DNA from: Pseudomonas orientalis
GTDB taxonomy: Bacteria > Pseudomonadota > Gammaproteobacteria > Pseudomonadales > Pseudomonadaceae
Direction of reading: 5' to 3'
NCBI RefSeq assembly: GCF_001439815.1
Contig: NZ_JYLM01000009.1
Coordinates: forward strand, 124,001 to 188,000
DNA: 64,000 nucleotides
Shown here: positions 1 to 8,540 of the stretch, one piece after another
Layout: each line of letters begins with the position of its first letter
How positions within the stretch are numbered: position 1 is the first letter of the stretch
The notes under the pieces: generated by a model
What the model saw: only the letters and a program-made list of their open reading frames with translations
Database searches by the model: none
What the model was told of the DNA's origin: nothing
Translations under genes and position numbers: made by a program

Positions 1-1
1 T

Positions 2-1738
2 GGCGTGGCGTATCGCAAAAGCCCGGTGGGGCAGGCGTTTCATCAGTTCTTCGGGGAAAATACCCTGCGCTCGGACCTGTCTGTTTCCGTGCCCGAACTG
101 GGCTCGCTGCTCGATCACACCGGGCCCCTGGCCGAAGCCGAAGCCCGTGCCGCGCGCAATTTCGGCGCCGACCATACGTTCTTTGTGATCAACGGCACTT
201 CCACCGCCAACAAGATTGTCTGGCATTCCATGGTGGCCCGCGACGATCTGGTATTGGTCGATCGCAATTGCCACAAGTCGGTGCTGCATTCGATCATCAT
301 GACCGGCGCGATCCCGTTGTACCTGTGCCCGGAACGTAACGAACTGGGGATCATCGGCCCGATCCCCTTGAGTGAATTCAGTCCCGAATCGATCCGCGCC
401 AAGATCGCTGCCAGCCCACTGGCGCGTGGCCGCCCGGCGAAAGTAAAGCTGGCGGTGGTGACCAATTCCACCTACGACGGCCTGTGCTACAACGCCGAGC
501 TGATCAAGCAGCAATTGGGCAACAGCGTGGAGGTGCTGCACTTCGATGAGGCCTGGTATGCCTACGCCGCGTTCCACGAGTTTTTCGCCGGACGCTATGG
601 CATGGGCACGTTGCGTACGCCGGACAGCCCACTGGTGTTCACCACGCACTCCACCCACAAGTTGCTGGCGGCATTCAGTCAGGCGTCGATGATCCATGTG
701 CAGGACGGCGGCGCGCGGCAGCTGGACCGCGACCGCTTCAACGAAGCGTTCATGATGCATATCTCCACGTCGCCGCAATACAGCATCATCGCCTCCCTGG
801 ACGTGGCGTCGGCGATGATGGAAGGCCCGGCGGGTCGCTCGCTGTTGCAGGAAATGTTTGACGAGGCCCTGAGTTTCCGGCGTGCGCTGGCCAATCTGCG
901 TCAGCATATCGCCGCCGATGACTGGTGGTTTTCCATCTGGCAACCGCCCTCGGTGGCCGGTATCGACCGGGTCGCCACGGCCGACTGGCTGTTGCACCCC
1001 CAGGACGACTGGCATGGTTTCGGCGACGTGGCTGAAGATTATGTACTGCTGGACCCGATCAAAGTCACGCTGGTGATGCCCGGCCTCAACGCCGGCGGCG
1101 CCTTGAGCGATTGCGGGATTCCCGCCGCTGTGGTCAGCAAGTTTCTCTGGGAGCGCGGCCTGGTGGTGGAGAAGACCGGGCTGTATTCTTTTCTGGTGTT
1201 GTTCTCGATGGGCATCACCAAAGGCAAATGGAGTACCTTGCTCACCGAGTTGCTGGAATTCAAGCGCAGTTATGACGGGAATGCCAGCCTGGCCAGTTGC
1301 CTGCCTTCGGTATATGCCCATGGCCCGGTACGCTATCAAGGCCTGGGGTTGCGAGACCTGTGCGACCAGTTGCACAGTTGTTATCGCAGCAACGCGACGG
1401 CCAGGCATCTCAAACGCATGTACACGGTATTGCCGGAAATCGCGATGAAGCCGGCCGACGCCTACGACCAGTTGGTCAGGGGTGAAGTGGAGGCGGTGTC
1501 CATCGATGCCTTGCCAGGACGCATCGCAGCCGTGATGCTGGTGCCCTATCCGCCGGGTATTCCGTTGATCATGCCGGGGGAGCGCTTTACCGAGTCAACG
1601 CGTTCGATCGTCGATTACCTGGCGTTCGCCCGCACGTTCGATAGCAGTTTCCCCGGCTTTGTCGCAGATGTGCATGGGCTGCAACATGAAGATGACGGCA
1701 GTGGTCGTTGTTACACTGTCGATTGCATCAAAGGTTAA
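2..1738 (+). CDS. Orn/Lys/Arg decarboxylase, PLP fold type I (5' end outside window)
   Basis: PLP-dependent basic amino-acid decarboxylase, giving a polyamine or diamine plus CO2. The frame is open to the window edge, so the GTG at 5 is probably internal. About 578 residues are visible against roughly 750 for the family, so the N-terminal wing domain lies outside the window. The PLP lysine is in the HSTHKLLAAFSQ motif (Lys codon 659-661), preceded by HFDEAWYAYAAFH, which holds the Asp that contacts the pyridine nitrogen. The C-terminal domain (LVPYPPGIPLIMPGE) is typical of the family. A GNAT gene follows 8 bp downstream, suggesting one transcript. Substrate choice (lysine, arginine or ornithine) cannot be settled from this fragment; lysine is my first guess. 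Confidence 0.9.
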   Translation, partial: GVAYRKSPVGQAFHQFFGENTLRSDLSVSVPELGSLLDHTGPLAEAEARAARNFGADHTFFVINGTSTANKIVWHSMVARDDLVLVDRNCHKSVLHSIIMTGAIPLYLCPERNELGIIGPIPLSEFSPESIRAKIAASPLARGRPAKVKLAVVTNSTYDGLCYNAELIKQQLGNSVEVLHFDEAWYAYAAFHEFFAGRYGMGTLRTPDSPLVFTTHSTHKLLAAFSQASMIHVQDGGARQLDRDRFNEAFMMHISTSPQYSIIASLDVASAMMEGPAGRSLLQEMFDEALSFRRALANLRQHIAADDWWFSIWQPPSVAGIDRVATADWLLHPQDDWHGFGDVAEDYVLLDPIKVTLVMPGLNAGGALSDCGIPAAVVSKFLWERGLVVEKTGLYSFLVLFSMGITKGKWSTLLTELLEFKRSYDGNASLASCLPSVYAHGPVRYQGLGLRDLCDQLHSCYRSNATARHLKRMYTVLPEIAMKPADAYDQLVRGEVEAVSIDALPGRIAAVMLVPYPPGIPLIMPGERFTESTRSIVDYLAFARTFDSSFPGFVADVHGLQHEDDGSGRCYTVDCIKG

Positions 1739-1746
1739 GGAACGTT

Positions 1747-2328
1747 ATGCAAGCTGTCATGAACCCGAAGTATCCAGGGCTCAGTGTGCGAGTCGCCGAT
1801 GAGGGCTTCGACGCTTATGTATGGGGCAATGACTTCAGTTTCGAGGTCAGCGCCTATGGGGTGCCGCAGATGGACAAGCGGGTCGATCAGTGGCCGGTGG
1901 AGCGCATCCTGCCGTACCGCAAGTGCTACGGCATCGACCCGGAAGAATTCGCCAGTTTTCGCAACGCGCCCGACAGCGCGATCTTCATGGCCTATCTGGA
2001 TGATCGCGCAGTCGGGCACGTCGTGGTCAGTACCAACTGGAACGGCTTTGCCCATGTTGACGAGCTGGCGGTGGCGCTGCCTGCGCGGCGCCACGGTGTC
2101 GCCAAGGCGCTGTTGGATGTGGCGCAGTTCTGGGCCCGCAAGAAAAACCTGCCGGGCATGATGCTCGAAACCCAGAACAACAACCTCGGTGCCTGTCGCC
2201 TGTATGAGCGTAGCGGCTATGTAATGGGAGGCATCGATCAACTGCGCTATCGCGGGATCGACCCGCAGACCCGTGAAGTGGCGATTTTCTGGTATCGGCT
2301 GTTCAAGACGGAAGTCAACGCGGTCTGA
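1747..2328 (+). CDS. GNAT family N-acetyltransferase
   Basis: About 193 residues. The acetyl-CoA-binding motif is RRHGVAKALLDVA, followed by the usual NNLGACRLYERSGYV ending of the GNAT fold. I chose the ATG at 1747 because AAGGA lies just upstream, and the longer frame from 1708 would run into the decarboxylase. The gene begins 8 bp after the decarboxylase stop, so the two are probably co-transcribed, and an amine or amino acid related to the decarboxylase product is a reasonable substrate guess. That pairing is inference; nothing in the sequence fixes the substrate. It converges with the LysR gene only 8 bp downstream. Confidence 0.85.
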   Translation: MQAVMNPKYPGLSVRVADEGFDAYVWGNDFSFEVSAYGVPQMDKRVDQWPVERILPYRKCYGIDPEEFASFRNAPDSAIFMAYLDDRAVGHVVVSTNWNGFAHVDELAVALPARRHGVAKALLDVAQFWARKKNLPGMMLETQNNNLGACRLYERSGYVMGGIDQLRYRGIDPQTREVAIFWYRLFKTEVNAV

Positions 2329-2336
2329 GACCGCGC

Positions 2337-3245
2337 CTACTGCGGTTTCATGTCGTTGCACAGCAGGTTTTCGGCCTTCTGGGTCACGATCTCCAGCAGT
2401 GCGCTCAGGGCCGGTGACGCGGCCCCGCCGTGCAGGGTCAGCGCATACAGGTTGACACTGATCGGTGGTGAAATCGGGCACACATCCAGCCCCGCGTCCC
2501 GTGCACCGCAGGCGGTGAACGGGTCGACAACCGCCAGGCCTTCGCCGGCTTCGACCATGCTGCGCATCATCTGATACGTCTGCACCCGCGTCTGCACCAC
2601 CGGCAGCGGGCGCAAGGCTTGCAGCTTGGCGTCCAGCAGGCGGCTCAGCGGGTCCCGGCCCTCCAGCCCAATCATCGACTGTCCCGCCAGATCCTGCAGT
2701 GCGATGTACTTCTGCCTGGGTTTGAGCCAGCCATGGGGCGCGAGCAATTGCAGTTTGCCCTGGGCCAGTACGCTGCTCTGAATGTGCGGGTGTTCCGGAT
2801 CGTGCAGGCTCAGGCCCACATCGGTTTCATGCAGCAACAGGCTGCGCACGATTTCCCGGGTCGGTTGGCTCGACAGGTTACACGGCGTGTCCTGGAACCG
2901 TCGGCGCAGCAGGGCGATGCTGTGGGGCAACAGTTGGTTAGCCAGCGGCGGGGTGCACAGCACGCGCAAAGTTGGCGCGTGATGGTGCTTCAAACGGTTG
3001 GCCAGACGCTGTATTGGCTCCAGCGCTTCGTACAGGTGGGCGATTTGCGGCTGCAGCTCCAGGGTTTCACGGGTCGCTTGCAGGCGCCCGCGCACACTGG
3101 CAAACAACATGAAGCCCAGTTGCAGCTCGGCATCCCTGAGGGTGGCGTCCACCTCGCCCACGGAGAGTTGCAACCACTCGGCGGCCAGGCCTGGGTGTCC
3201 GGTCTGCAAGATGGCCTGAATCACTTCGATATGACGTAAACGCAT
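2337..3245 (-). CDS. LysR-type transcriptional regulator
   Basis: 302 residues, the normal LysR length. The N-terminal winged helix-turn-helix (about residues 1-60, MRLRHIEVIQAILQTGHPGLAAEWLQ) is slightly divergent, with a weak second helix, and is followed by the linker helix and a two-lobed effector domain (TLRVLCTPPLANQLLPHSIA, then EGLAVVDPFTA). It lies tail to tail with the GNAT gene. LysR regulators usually act on divergent neighbours; the plus-strand neighbour across the 116-bp gap is the small membrane protein at 3362, so its target is not obvious. The effector is unknown. Confidence 0.85.
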   Translation of the reverse strand: MRLRHIEVIQAILQTGHPGLAAEWLQLSVGEVDATLRDAELQLGFMLFASVRGRLQATRETLELQPQIAHLYEALEPIQRLANRLKHHHAPTLRVLCTPPLANQLLPHSIALLRRRFQDTPCNLSSQPTREIVRSLLLHETDVGLSLHDPEHPHIQSSVLAQGKLQLLAPHGWLKPRQKYIALQDLAGQSMIGLEGRDPLSRLLDAKLQALRPLPVVQTRVQTYQMMRSMVEAGEGLAVVDPFTACGARDAGLDVCPISPPISVNLYALTLHGGAASPALSALLEIVTQKAENLLCNDMKPQ

Positions 3246-3361
3246 GGCCGGAGTCTATGTGCAGCGCGTTGGGGATTCAATGGCGCAGGCCTGTGTGCGC
3301 AAAAAAGACTGCGCGCGTCGCCCCTGCCTATGGCGTTGCGCCACGACCCTACTAGAATGCT

Positions 3362-3766
3362 GTGTCTGATCAGCAACGACCAATGCCGGCAACCCGGTAC
3401 TTACAACAAAAACAGGTCTGGTCTCAAATGCCTCTACCCTCGACGCTCTTCGGGGTAACGGCCAAGCAACTCCTGGTGCTGGTGACCGTGGGATGCATGG
3501 CGGCTTACTTCTTGAACAATCACACTGAACAAGCGCCGGAAAACCTCGAGCTTGAAGCGTTTATCCGCTCCCAGGAACAGGTCGGCGAGCAGGTGGGCGC
3601 GGTGCTCGGTATCACGTTGATCAGGCAGGTGCAGGCCTATCCCGCTTACGACCGGTCGGGCTACACGCGCTCGATGTATGCGGTTGAGGGAGAGAGAGGG
3701 CAGGTGGTGGTGACGCTCAAGCGGGGCGAGCAGGGCATTGAAGTGACGCAAATCCGCGGCCCGTGA
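3362..3766 (+). CDS. Small single-pass membrane protein, possibly Coa1-like
   Basis: Up to 134 residues from a GTG at 3362; ATGs at 3383 and 3428 are alternatives and the start is uncertain. One membrane segment (LLVLVTVGCMAAYFL, about residues 38-52) is followed by a soluble domain whose ending (SMYAVEGERGQVVVTLKRG) resembles the Coa1 cytochrome-oxidase-assembly fold, where a small domain behind one helix ends in a G-x-x-G strand pair. That resemblance is from memory and weak. No neighbour belongs to an oxidase operon. Treat as a membrane-anchored protein of unknown function. Confidence 0.6.
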   Translation: MSDQQRPMPATRYLQQKQVWSQMPLPSTLFGVTAKQLLVLVTVGCMAAYFLNNHTEQAPENLELEAFIRSQEQVGEQVGAVLGITLIRQVQAYPAYDRSGYTRSMYAVEGERGQVVVTLKRGEQGIEVTQIRGP

Positions 3767-3775
3767 GCATCCCCA

Positions 3776-3796
3776 GCCCAGTCGCCAGGACTGGGC
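3776..3796. terminator. Intergenic hairpin between convergent genes
   Basis: An 8-bp perfect stem (GCCCAGTC / GACTGGGC) with a 5-nt loop lies between two convergent small genes, right after the stop at 3766. The T tract is short on both strands, so efficiency is uncertain. Confidence 0.5.
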
Positions 3797-3815
3797 AGGT
3801 ATTTAAGGCTAAATC

Positions 3816-4052
3816 TTATGAGGCGAGGGTGGTCTTCGATTCGCGTACGAGGATCGTGCCCGACTGAATCAATCTGAACTCATCACCCTCGAGCTTTTCC
3901 ACCCGATCGCCAATGGCCAGCTTGTAGGTGATGGCAGGCGCCGAGCCCGCCAGGTCGCCTTGCGCCGGTTCGGATTCCTGGAACTCATGCACCGAATATA
4001 CGCGGCCTTCCGCGTCTCTGGCATGAAACTGTCCGACTAGTACTGCTGCCAT
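3816..4052 (-). CDS. Small conserved-looking protein of unknown function
   Basis: 78 residues from the ATG at 4052, which has AGAGG upstream; the longer frame begins with a GTG at 4079 and lacks a good ribosome-binding site. The protein is acidic and apparently beta-rich (MAAVLVGQFHARDAEGRVYS, then ITYKLAIGDRVEKLEGDEFR), with no membrane segment or signal peptide. I recognise no family. It sits alone, with 227 bp of non-coding sequence before it. Confidence 0.65.
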   Translation of the reverse strand: MAAVLVGQFHARDAEGRVYSVHEFQESEPAQGDLAGSAPAITYKLAIGDRVEKLEGDEFRLIQSGTILVRESKTTLAS

Positions 4053-4279
4053 CTGTTTAGAACCTCTGGAGATAAACACTCGATTTGCGGGTCTGTAGAC
4101 CGTCAGGGAGCGGGGTAGTTTACCTATAAGAAAAAAATACTATTCGTTTAAAATTTCAGACGTTTCCCACGCTTGGGGCTGCGCTGCAACTTTTGCGGCA
4201 TTCTCAAAACCTGCTGGTGCGCGCGCGGTGAAATCTCTATAACTACAGGCTCCTTTAGTCAGACATCGGGGAAACCTCA

Positions 4280-4837
4280 ATGAGCAAGGTCTACACGATT
4301 GCCGTCCTGGTCGGCAGCTTGAGAAAAGACTCGATCAACCGCAAGGTCGCCTTGGCCCTGGCCGAACTGGCCCCTGCCAACCTGAAGCTGAACATTGTGG
4401 AAATTGGCGATTTGCCGCTCTACAACGAGGACATAGAGGGTGCAGCCGCGCCGCAAGCCTACAGCACTTTCCGTCAACAGGTGAGTTCATCCGACGCGGT
4501 GCTGTTCGTCACGCCCGAATACAACCGTTCCGTGCCTGCGCCGTTGAAGAATGCCATCGACGTGGGGTCCCGCCCTTATGGGCAGAGTGTGTGGGGCGGC
4601 AAGCCTGGGGCGATCATCAGCGTGTCGCCAGGCGCCATGGGTGGCTTTGGCGCCAACCACCACCTGCGCCAGTCCCTGGTGTTTCTAGACGTGTGGTGCA
4701 TGCAGATGCCGGAAGCCTACCTGGGCGGAGCGGGCAGTGTGTTCGATGAGGCGGGCAAGCTGTCCGAGAAGACCAGGCCATTCCTGCAGTCATTCATCGA
4801 CGCCTACGGCAAATGGGTCGAAAAACTGAAGGGCTGA
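4280..4837 (+). CDS. NADPH-dependent FMN reductase (ChrR/azoreductase-like)
   Basis: 185 residues of flavodoxin-like fold. The FMN phosphate-binding loop is LVGSLRKDSINRKVA near the N-terminus, and the second signature is LFVTPEYNRSVPAPLKNAID, characteristic of NAD(P)H-dependent FMN reductases such as ChrR/YieF. These reduce quinones, chromate or azo dyes with NAD(P)H and are usually antioxidant quinone reductases. The start ATG at 4280 follows GGGGAAACCTCA. It stands alone and converges with poxB across a hairpin. The physiological substrate cannot be read from sequence. Confidence 0.88.
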   Translation: MSKVYTIAVLVGSLRKDSINRKVALALAELAPANLKLNIVEIGDLPLYNEDIEGAAAPQAYSTFRQQVSSSDAVLFVTPEYNRSVPAPLKNAIDVGSRPYGQSVWGGKPGAIISVSPGAMGGFGANHHLRQSLVFLDVWCMQMPEAYLGGAGSVFDEAGKLSEKTRPFLQSFIDAYGKWVEKLKG

Positions 4838-4848
4838 ATGGATAGCGT

Positions 4849-4868
4849 GGAGGGAGCCAGCTCCCTCC
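4849..4868. terminator. Hairpin between convergent FMN reductase and poxB
   Basis: A 9-bp perfect inverted repeat (GGAGGGAGC / GCTCCCTCC) with a 2-nt centre sits 11 bp past the reductase stop and just before the poxB stop. There is no strong T run, but its position suits a shared bidirectional terminator. Confidence 0.5.
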
Positions 4869-4878
4869 CACCGTTGGA

Positions 4879-6603
4879 TCAACGCAGCCAGTTGGTGCGC
4901 GCCAGTTCAATCACTTCATCGCCACGCCCGCTCATCACCGCCTTGAGCATATACAGGCTGAAGCCCTTGGCCTGTTCCAGCTTGATGCTCGGCGGCATCA
5001 CCAATTCCTGGGTTGCGGTGACCACATCCACCAGCACCGGGCCGTTGTGGGCCAGCGCGCGGCGCAGGGCCGCTTCCAGGTCCTCGGATTGCTCCACGCG
5101 AATCCCCAGGATACCCATGGCATTGGACATGGCGGCGAAATCCGGGTTTTTCAGCTCGGTGCCGGTGTCCAGGTAACCTGCGGCCTTCATCTCCATCGCG
5201 ACGAAACCCAGTGACGCGTTATTGAACACGATCACTTTGACGGGCAGATTCAATTGCGCCAGCGAAATGAAGTCCCCCATCAACATGGTGAAACCGCCGT
5301 CACCCGACATCGAGATCACCTGCCGACCCGGGAACGCCGCCTGCGCGCCGATGGCCTGGGGCATGGCGTTGGCCATGGAGCCGTGGTTGAACGAGCCGAT
5401 CAGGCGGCGCTTGCCGTTCATCTTCAGGTAGCGCGCGGCCCAGACGGTTGGTGAACCGACATCGGCGGTGAAAATCGCATCATCAGTGGCCAGCTCGCTG
5501 AGCAGGCGCGCCACGTATTGGGGATGGATCGGTCGATCCGCCTTGGACGGTTGCGCCAGGTCATCCAGGCCCTGGCGGGCTTTCTCGTAGTGCTTCAGGG
5601 AAGTTTCGAGGAAGCTGCGATCGGTCTTGCGGGTTAGACGCGGCAGCAGCGCATCGATTGTCTCACTGACATCGGCGGCGATGCCCAGGTCCAGGGTCGC
5701 ACGTCGGCCCAGGGCCTGGGGGTTGCGGTCAACCTGGATGATCTTCGCGTCGGTCGGATAGAACTGACGGTAAGGAAAGTCGGTGCCGAGCATGATCAGC
5801 GTGTCGCAGTCGAGCATGGCGTGATAGCCGGAGCTGAAACCGATCAGGCCGGTCATGCCCACATCGAACGGGTTATCCCATTCCACATGTTCCTTGCCGC
5901 GCAGCGCGTGCACCACCGGCGCGCCGAGGGCGTCGGCCAAGGCCACCACCTGGTCATGGGCACCGGCGCAACCGCTGCCGCACAGCAGCGTGACTTTTTC
6001 ACTGCTCTGGAGCATATCGCTCAAGCGCTGCAGGTCGGCCTCTGCCGGCAATGTGCGCGGTGCATGCAGCGCCGGCCACGGCTTGAGCTTGTCTTCCACC
6101 TCCAGCAGCGACACGTCCCCCGGAATCACCACCACCGCCACGCCCCGATTGAGGATCGCCGAACGCATCGCGCGATGCAGCACGTGGGGCATCTGCTCGG
6201 GGTTGCTCACCAGCTCGATAAAATGGCTGCATTCCTTGAACAGCTCCTGAGGATGGGTTTCCTGGAAGTAGTTCAGGCCGATCTCCGAGGACGGAATCTG
6301 CGCGGCAATCGCCAGTACCGGCACATGGTTGCGATGGCAATCGAACAGGCCATTGATCAAATGCAGGTTGCCCGGCCCGCAACTGCCGGCACACACGGTC
6401 AGCTCACCGGTGGCGGCGGCCTCGGCCCCTGCGGCGAACGCGGCCACTTCTTCATGGCGCACATGCATCCACTCGATGCTGTCCATGCTGCGCAGGGCGT
6501 CGGTGAGGCCATTGAGGCTGTCGCCGGTCAGGCCCCAGATGCGCTTGATACCCGCCTGTTCAAGGGTGGTCGCCAACTGCTGGGCCAGGTTGATTTTCGC
6601 CAT
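4879..6603 (-). CDS. poxB: Pyruvate oxidase / ubiquinone-dependent pyruvate dehydrogenase
   Basis: 574 residues; ThDP- and FAD-dependent. PoxB converts pyruvate to acetate and CO2, passing electrons to ubiquinone at the inner membrane. The N-terminal Pyr domain has WGLTGDSLNGLTDALR and the HVRHEEVAAFAAGAEA stretch containing the ThDP-activating Glu. The ThDP-diphosphate motif begins GDGGFTMLMGD at residue 434 and closes with NN near 461. The C-terminus (AVMSGRGDEVIELARTNWLR) matches the short tail used for membrane attachment. I chose the ATG at 6603 over the TTG at 6615 because GGAG lies 6 nt upstream. It stands alone; in related bacteria the gene is stationary-phase induced. Confidence 0.92.
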   Translation of the reverse strand: MAKINLAQQLATTLEQAGIKRIWGLTGDSLNGLTDALRSMDSIEWMHVRHEEVAAFAAGAEAAATGELTVCAGSCGPGNLHLINGLFDCHRNHVPVLAIAAQIPSSEIGLNYFQETHPQELFKECSHFIELVSNPEQMPHVLHRAMRSAILNRGVAVVVIPGDVSLLEVEDKLKPWPALHAPRTLPAEADLQRLSDMLQSSEKVTLLCGSGCAGAHDQVVALADALGAPVVHALRGKEHVEWDNPFDVGMTGLIGFSSGYHAMLDCDTLIMLGTDFPYRQFYPTDAKIIQVDRNPQALGRRATLDLGIAADVSETIDALLPRLTRKTDRSFLETSLKHYEKARQGLDDLAQPSKADRPIHPQYVARLLSELATDDAIFTADVGSPTVWAARYLKMNGKRRLIGSFNHGSMANAMPQAIGAQAAFPGRQVISMSGDGGFTMLMGDFISLAQLNLPVKVIVFNNASLGFVAMEMKAAGYLDTGTELKNPDFAAMSNAMGILGIRVEQSEDLEAALRRALAHNGPVLVDVVTATQELVMPPSIKLEQAKGFSLYMLKAVMSGRGDEVIELARTNWLR

Positions 6604-6681
6604 GAAGAACTCCAATCGTCAGTGAGGTTGAAAAACTGCTGATCAGTAGGGGACAGCTCAATCACGGCGAATGCTCCGCGT

Positions 6682-7914
6682 TTAATGTGAAGATTGCGTC
6701 ATGCTGGCGCGATATTGCCGTGCGCGCCGCGCGGTAAACCACTGGTCACACACCAGCGCCAGCCACGGAGCGACCTTGGCGTTGGGCAGGCGCCCGCGGC
6801 TCAGGCGGCGCATCTGGTCGCGTACCACCGCCAGGGTGGCGAGGGCGGCCAAGGGTTTGCGTTTCCAGTCGATGGGTTTGAGCTGCGGGTTGAGGTCGCG
6901 GCCTTCGCGCCAGTGTTTGATCAGTTGCGGCTCGAGGGTCAGGGCGGTGGCGATACCGGCCATGGCAATGCCGCTGTCGAGTACTTGCTGCACGACCGGC
7001 AGGCGGCGAATGCCGCCGGTCACCATCAGCGGCATCCTGGCGATGGTGGCCAGTTCCTCGGCGAACTCCAGGAAGTAGGCTTCACGGGCCAGGGTGCGCC
7101 CGTCCCGGGCTTCGCCCTGCATGGCCGGCGCTTCGTAGCTGCCGCCGGACAATTCCAGCAGGTCGATGGGCAGCGGGTTGAGCATTTCGACCACAGCGCG
7201 CGCATCGGTGGCATCGAAACCGCCGCGCTGGAAGTCGGCGGAATTGAGCTTTACCGCCACGCAAAAGGATGGGCTGACGCTGGCGCGTACGGCATGGATC
7301 ACCTCGAGCAGCAGGCGCGCGCGGTTTTCCAGTGAGCCGCCCCAGCGGTCGGTGCGATGATTGCTCAGCGGCGAGAGAAACTGGCTCAGCAGGTAACCGT
7401 GGGCGCCGTGGATCTGCACCCCGGTGAAGCCGGCTTTCTCGGCCAGGCGGGCGCTGGTGGCGAAGCGTTGGATCACCTCCTGGATGTCGTCCTCGGTCAT
7501 GGCCCTGGGCTTGGCGAACATTTTGGAAAAGCTGCCCAGGTCCAGCGCGATGGCAGATGGCGCCAGTGCCTGCTGGCCCAGGTTGGCCATGGTCTGGCGT
7601 CCCGGATGGCTGAGTTGCACCCAGAAGTGCACGCCCTTGGCCCGCGCCACGTCGGCCCATTCGCGAAAGCTCTCCAGGTGTTGCTCGTTTTCCAGTGCAA
7701 CGCCACCGGGGCCGGTCATGGCGCGGCGGTCGACCATAACGTTGCCGGTAAGCAGCAAGCCGGGTTCACCCTCGGCCCAGGTCTTGTACAGCTGCTTCAA
7801 TTCACGGGAGGGTGCCTGATTGAGATCGGCCATGTTTTCTTCCATCGCCGCCTTGGCGATGCGGTTGGCAATAACCTGGCCGTTGGGCAGTTGCAGGGCT
7901 TCAAAGGGTGACAT
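6682..7914 (-). CDS. Old-yellow-enzyme-type NADH:flavin oxidoreductase
   Basis: 410 residues, an FMN-containing TIM barrel of the OYE/NemA group. Signatures are FTGVQIHGAHGYLLSQFLSP (substrate-site His pair region), NHRTDRWGGSLENRARL, and PLMVTGGIRR near the phosphate-binding end. No Cys cluster follows, so it is the single-domain form rather than a full 2,4-dienoyl-CoA reductase. The ATG at 7914 has AGGAG 7 nt upstream; the frame extending to 8007 would cross the divergent promoter. It is divergent from a MerR regulator, suggesting induction by an electrophile or oxidant. Substrate unknown; activated alkenes, quinones or nitro compounds are usual for the family. Confidence 0.88.
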   Translation of the reverse strand: MSPFEALQLPNGQVIANRIAKAAMEENMADLNQAPSRELKQLYKTWAEGEPGLLLTGNVMVDRRAMTGPGGVALENEQHLESFREWADVARAKGVHFWVQLSHPGRQTMANLGQQALAPSAIALDLGSFSKMFAKPRAMTEDDIQEVIQRFATSARLAEKAGFTGVQIHGAHGYLLSQFLSPLSNHRTDRWGGSLENRARLLLEVIHAVRASVSPSFCVAVKLNSADFQRGGFDATDARAVVEMLNPLPIDLLELSGGSYEAPAMQGEARDGRTLAREAYFLEFAEELATIARMPLMVTGGIRRLPVVQQVLDSGIAMAGIATALTLEPQLIKHWREGRDLNPQLKPIDWKRKPLAALATLAVVRDQMRRLSRGRLPNAKVAPWLALVCDQWFTARRARQYRASMTQSSH

Positions 7915-7951
7915 GGGTTGACTCCTGAGCGGGGGAGGCCTCAGGCTAAGC

Positions 7952-7967
7952 TTAAAGTTAACTTTAA
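7952..7967. promoter_or_regulatory. MerR-type operator palindrome between divergent genes
   Basis: A perfect 16-bp palindrome (TTAAAGTTAACTTTAA) lies between the oxidoreductase start (7914) and the MerR start (7986). It closely resembles the SoxR-class operator core AAGTTAACTT. MerR-family activators bind such palindromes inside an over-long promoter spacer; one site here could serve both genes. Confidence 0.75.
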
Positions 7968-7985
7968 TGTCAAGCGGGCGTTTCG

Positions 7986-8390
7986 ATGAATATTGGTGAG
8001 TTGGCAAAGCAGAGCGGGCTGGCGGCGTCGCGCATCCGTTTTTATGAGGCGGAGGGGTTGATCAGTCAGGTCGGGCGTCAGGCCAATGGCTATCGGCGCT
8101 ATGCCCCTGAGGCGCTGCAAACGCTGCAATTGATCCAGAGCGCGCAACAGGCGGGATTTACCTTGCAGGAGCTCAAGGCGTTGATGCCTGCGCCGGGGGA
8201 GCACAAGCGCGATGAGTTGATCGAGGCATTGGAGCGCAAGGTGGCGCAGATCGAGGTGATGCAGGCGCAGTTGGCCCATAGCAAGGCACAGTTGCTGGGG
8301 GTGATCGATGCGGTGCGGGCGCAGCCGGAAGGCGTGCCTTGTTCCATGGGGCAGAAGCAGGTGCTGGCGTCGATTAAGCTGCAATCCTGA
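7986..8390 (+). CDS. MerR family transcriptional regulator
   Basis: 134 residues. The N-terminal winged HTH begins MNIGELAKQSGLAASRIRFYEAEGL, diagnostic of MerR, followed by GYRRYAPEALQTLQLIQ and the long dimerisation helix (about residues 75-115). The effector end is short with a single Cys (GVPCSMGQKQ), so the metal or [2Fe-2S] ligand sets of CueR, ZntR or SoxR are absent. It probably senses a small organic effector. Divergent from the flavin oxidoreductase across the 7952 palindrome, which is likely its operator. Confidence 0.92.
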   Translation: MNIGELAKQSGLAASRIRFYEAEGLISQVGRQANGYRRYAPEALQTLQLIQSAQQAGFTLQELKALMPAPGEHKRDELIEALERKVAQIEVMQAQLAHSKAQLLGVIDAVRAQPEGVPCSMGQKQVLASIKLQS

Positions 8391-8402
8391 AGTCGCTGGA
8401 TT

Positions 8403-8502
8403 TGTAGGAGCGAGCTTGCTCGCGAGAAACTCACAGGCACCGCGTTCATTCAGGAAGCACGCGTTATCGTTGACGTTTTTCGCGAGCAAGCTCGCTCCTA
8501 CA
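8403..8502. repeat. REPIN copy A (100 bp, paired REP arms)
   Basis: Two inverted 23-bp arms (starting TGTAGGAGCGAGCTTGCTCG) flank a conserved core of about 54 bp. The same 100-bp unit recurs at 33312 and 52538, there in the opposite orientation. A fragment of the second REP family (GCCCCCTCCCACA) follows near 8520. Confidence 0.9.
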
Positions 8503-8540
8503 GAGGGCGGTGTCAGGGCTGCCCCCTCCCACATTTTTAC

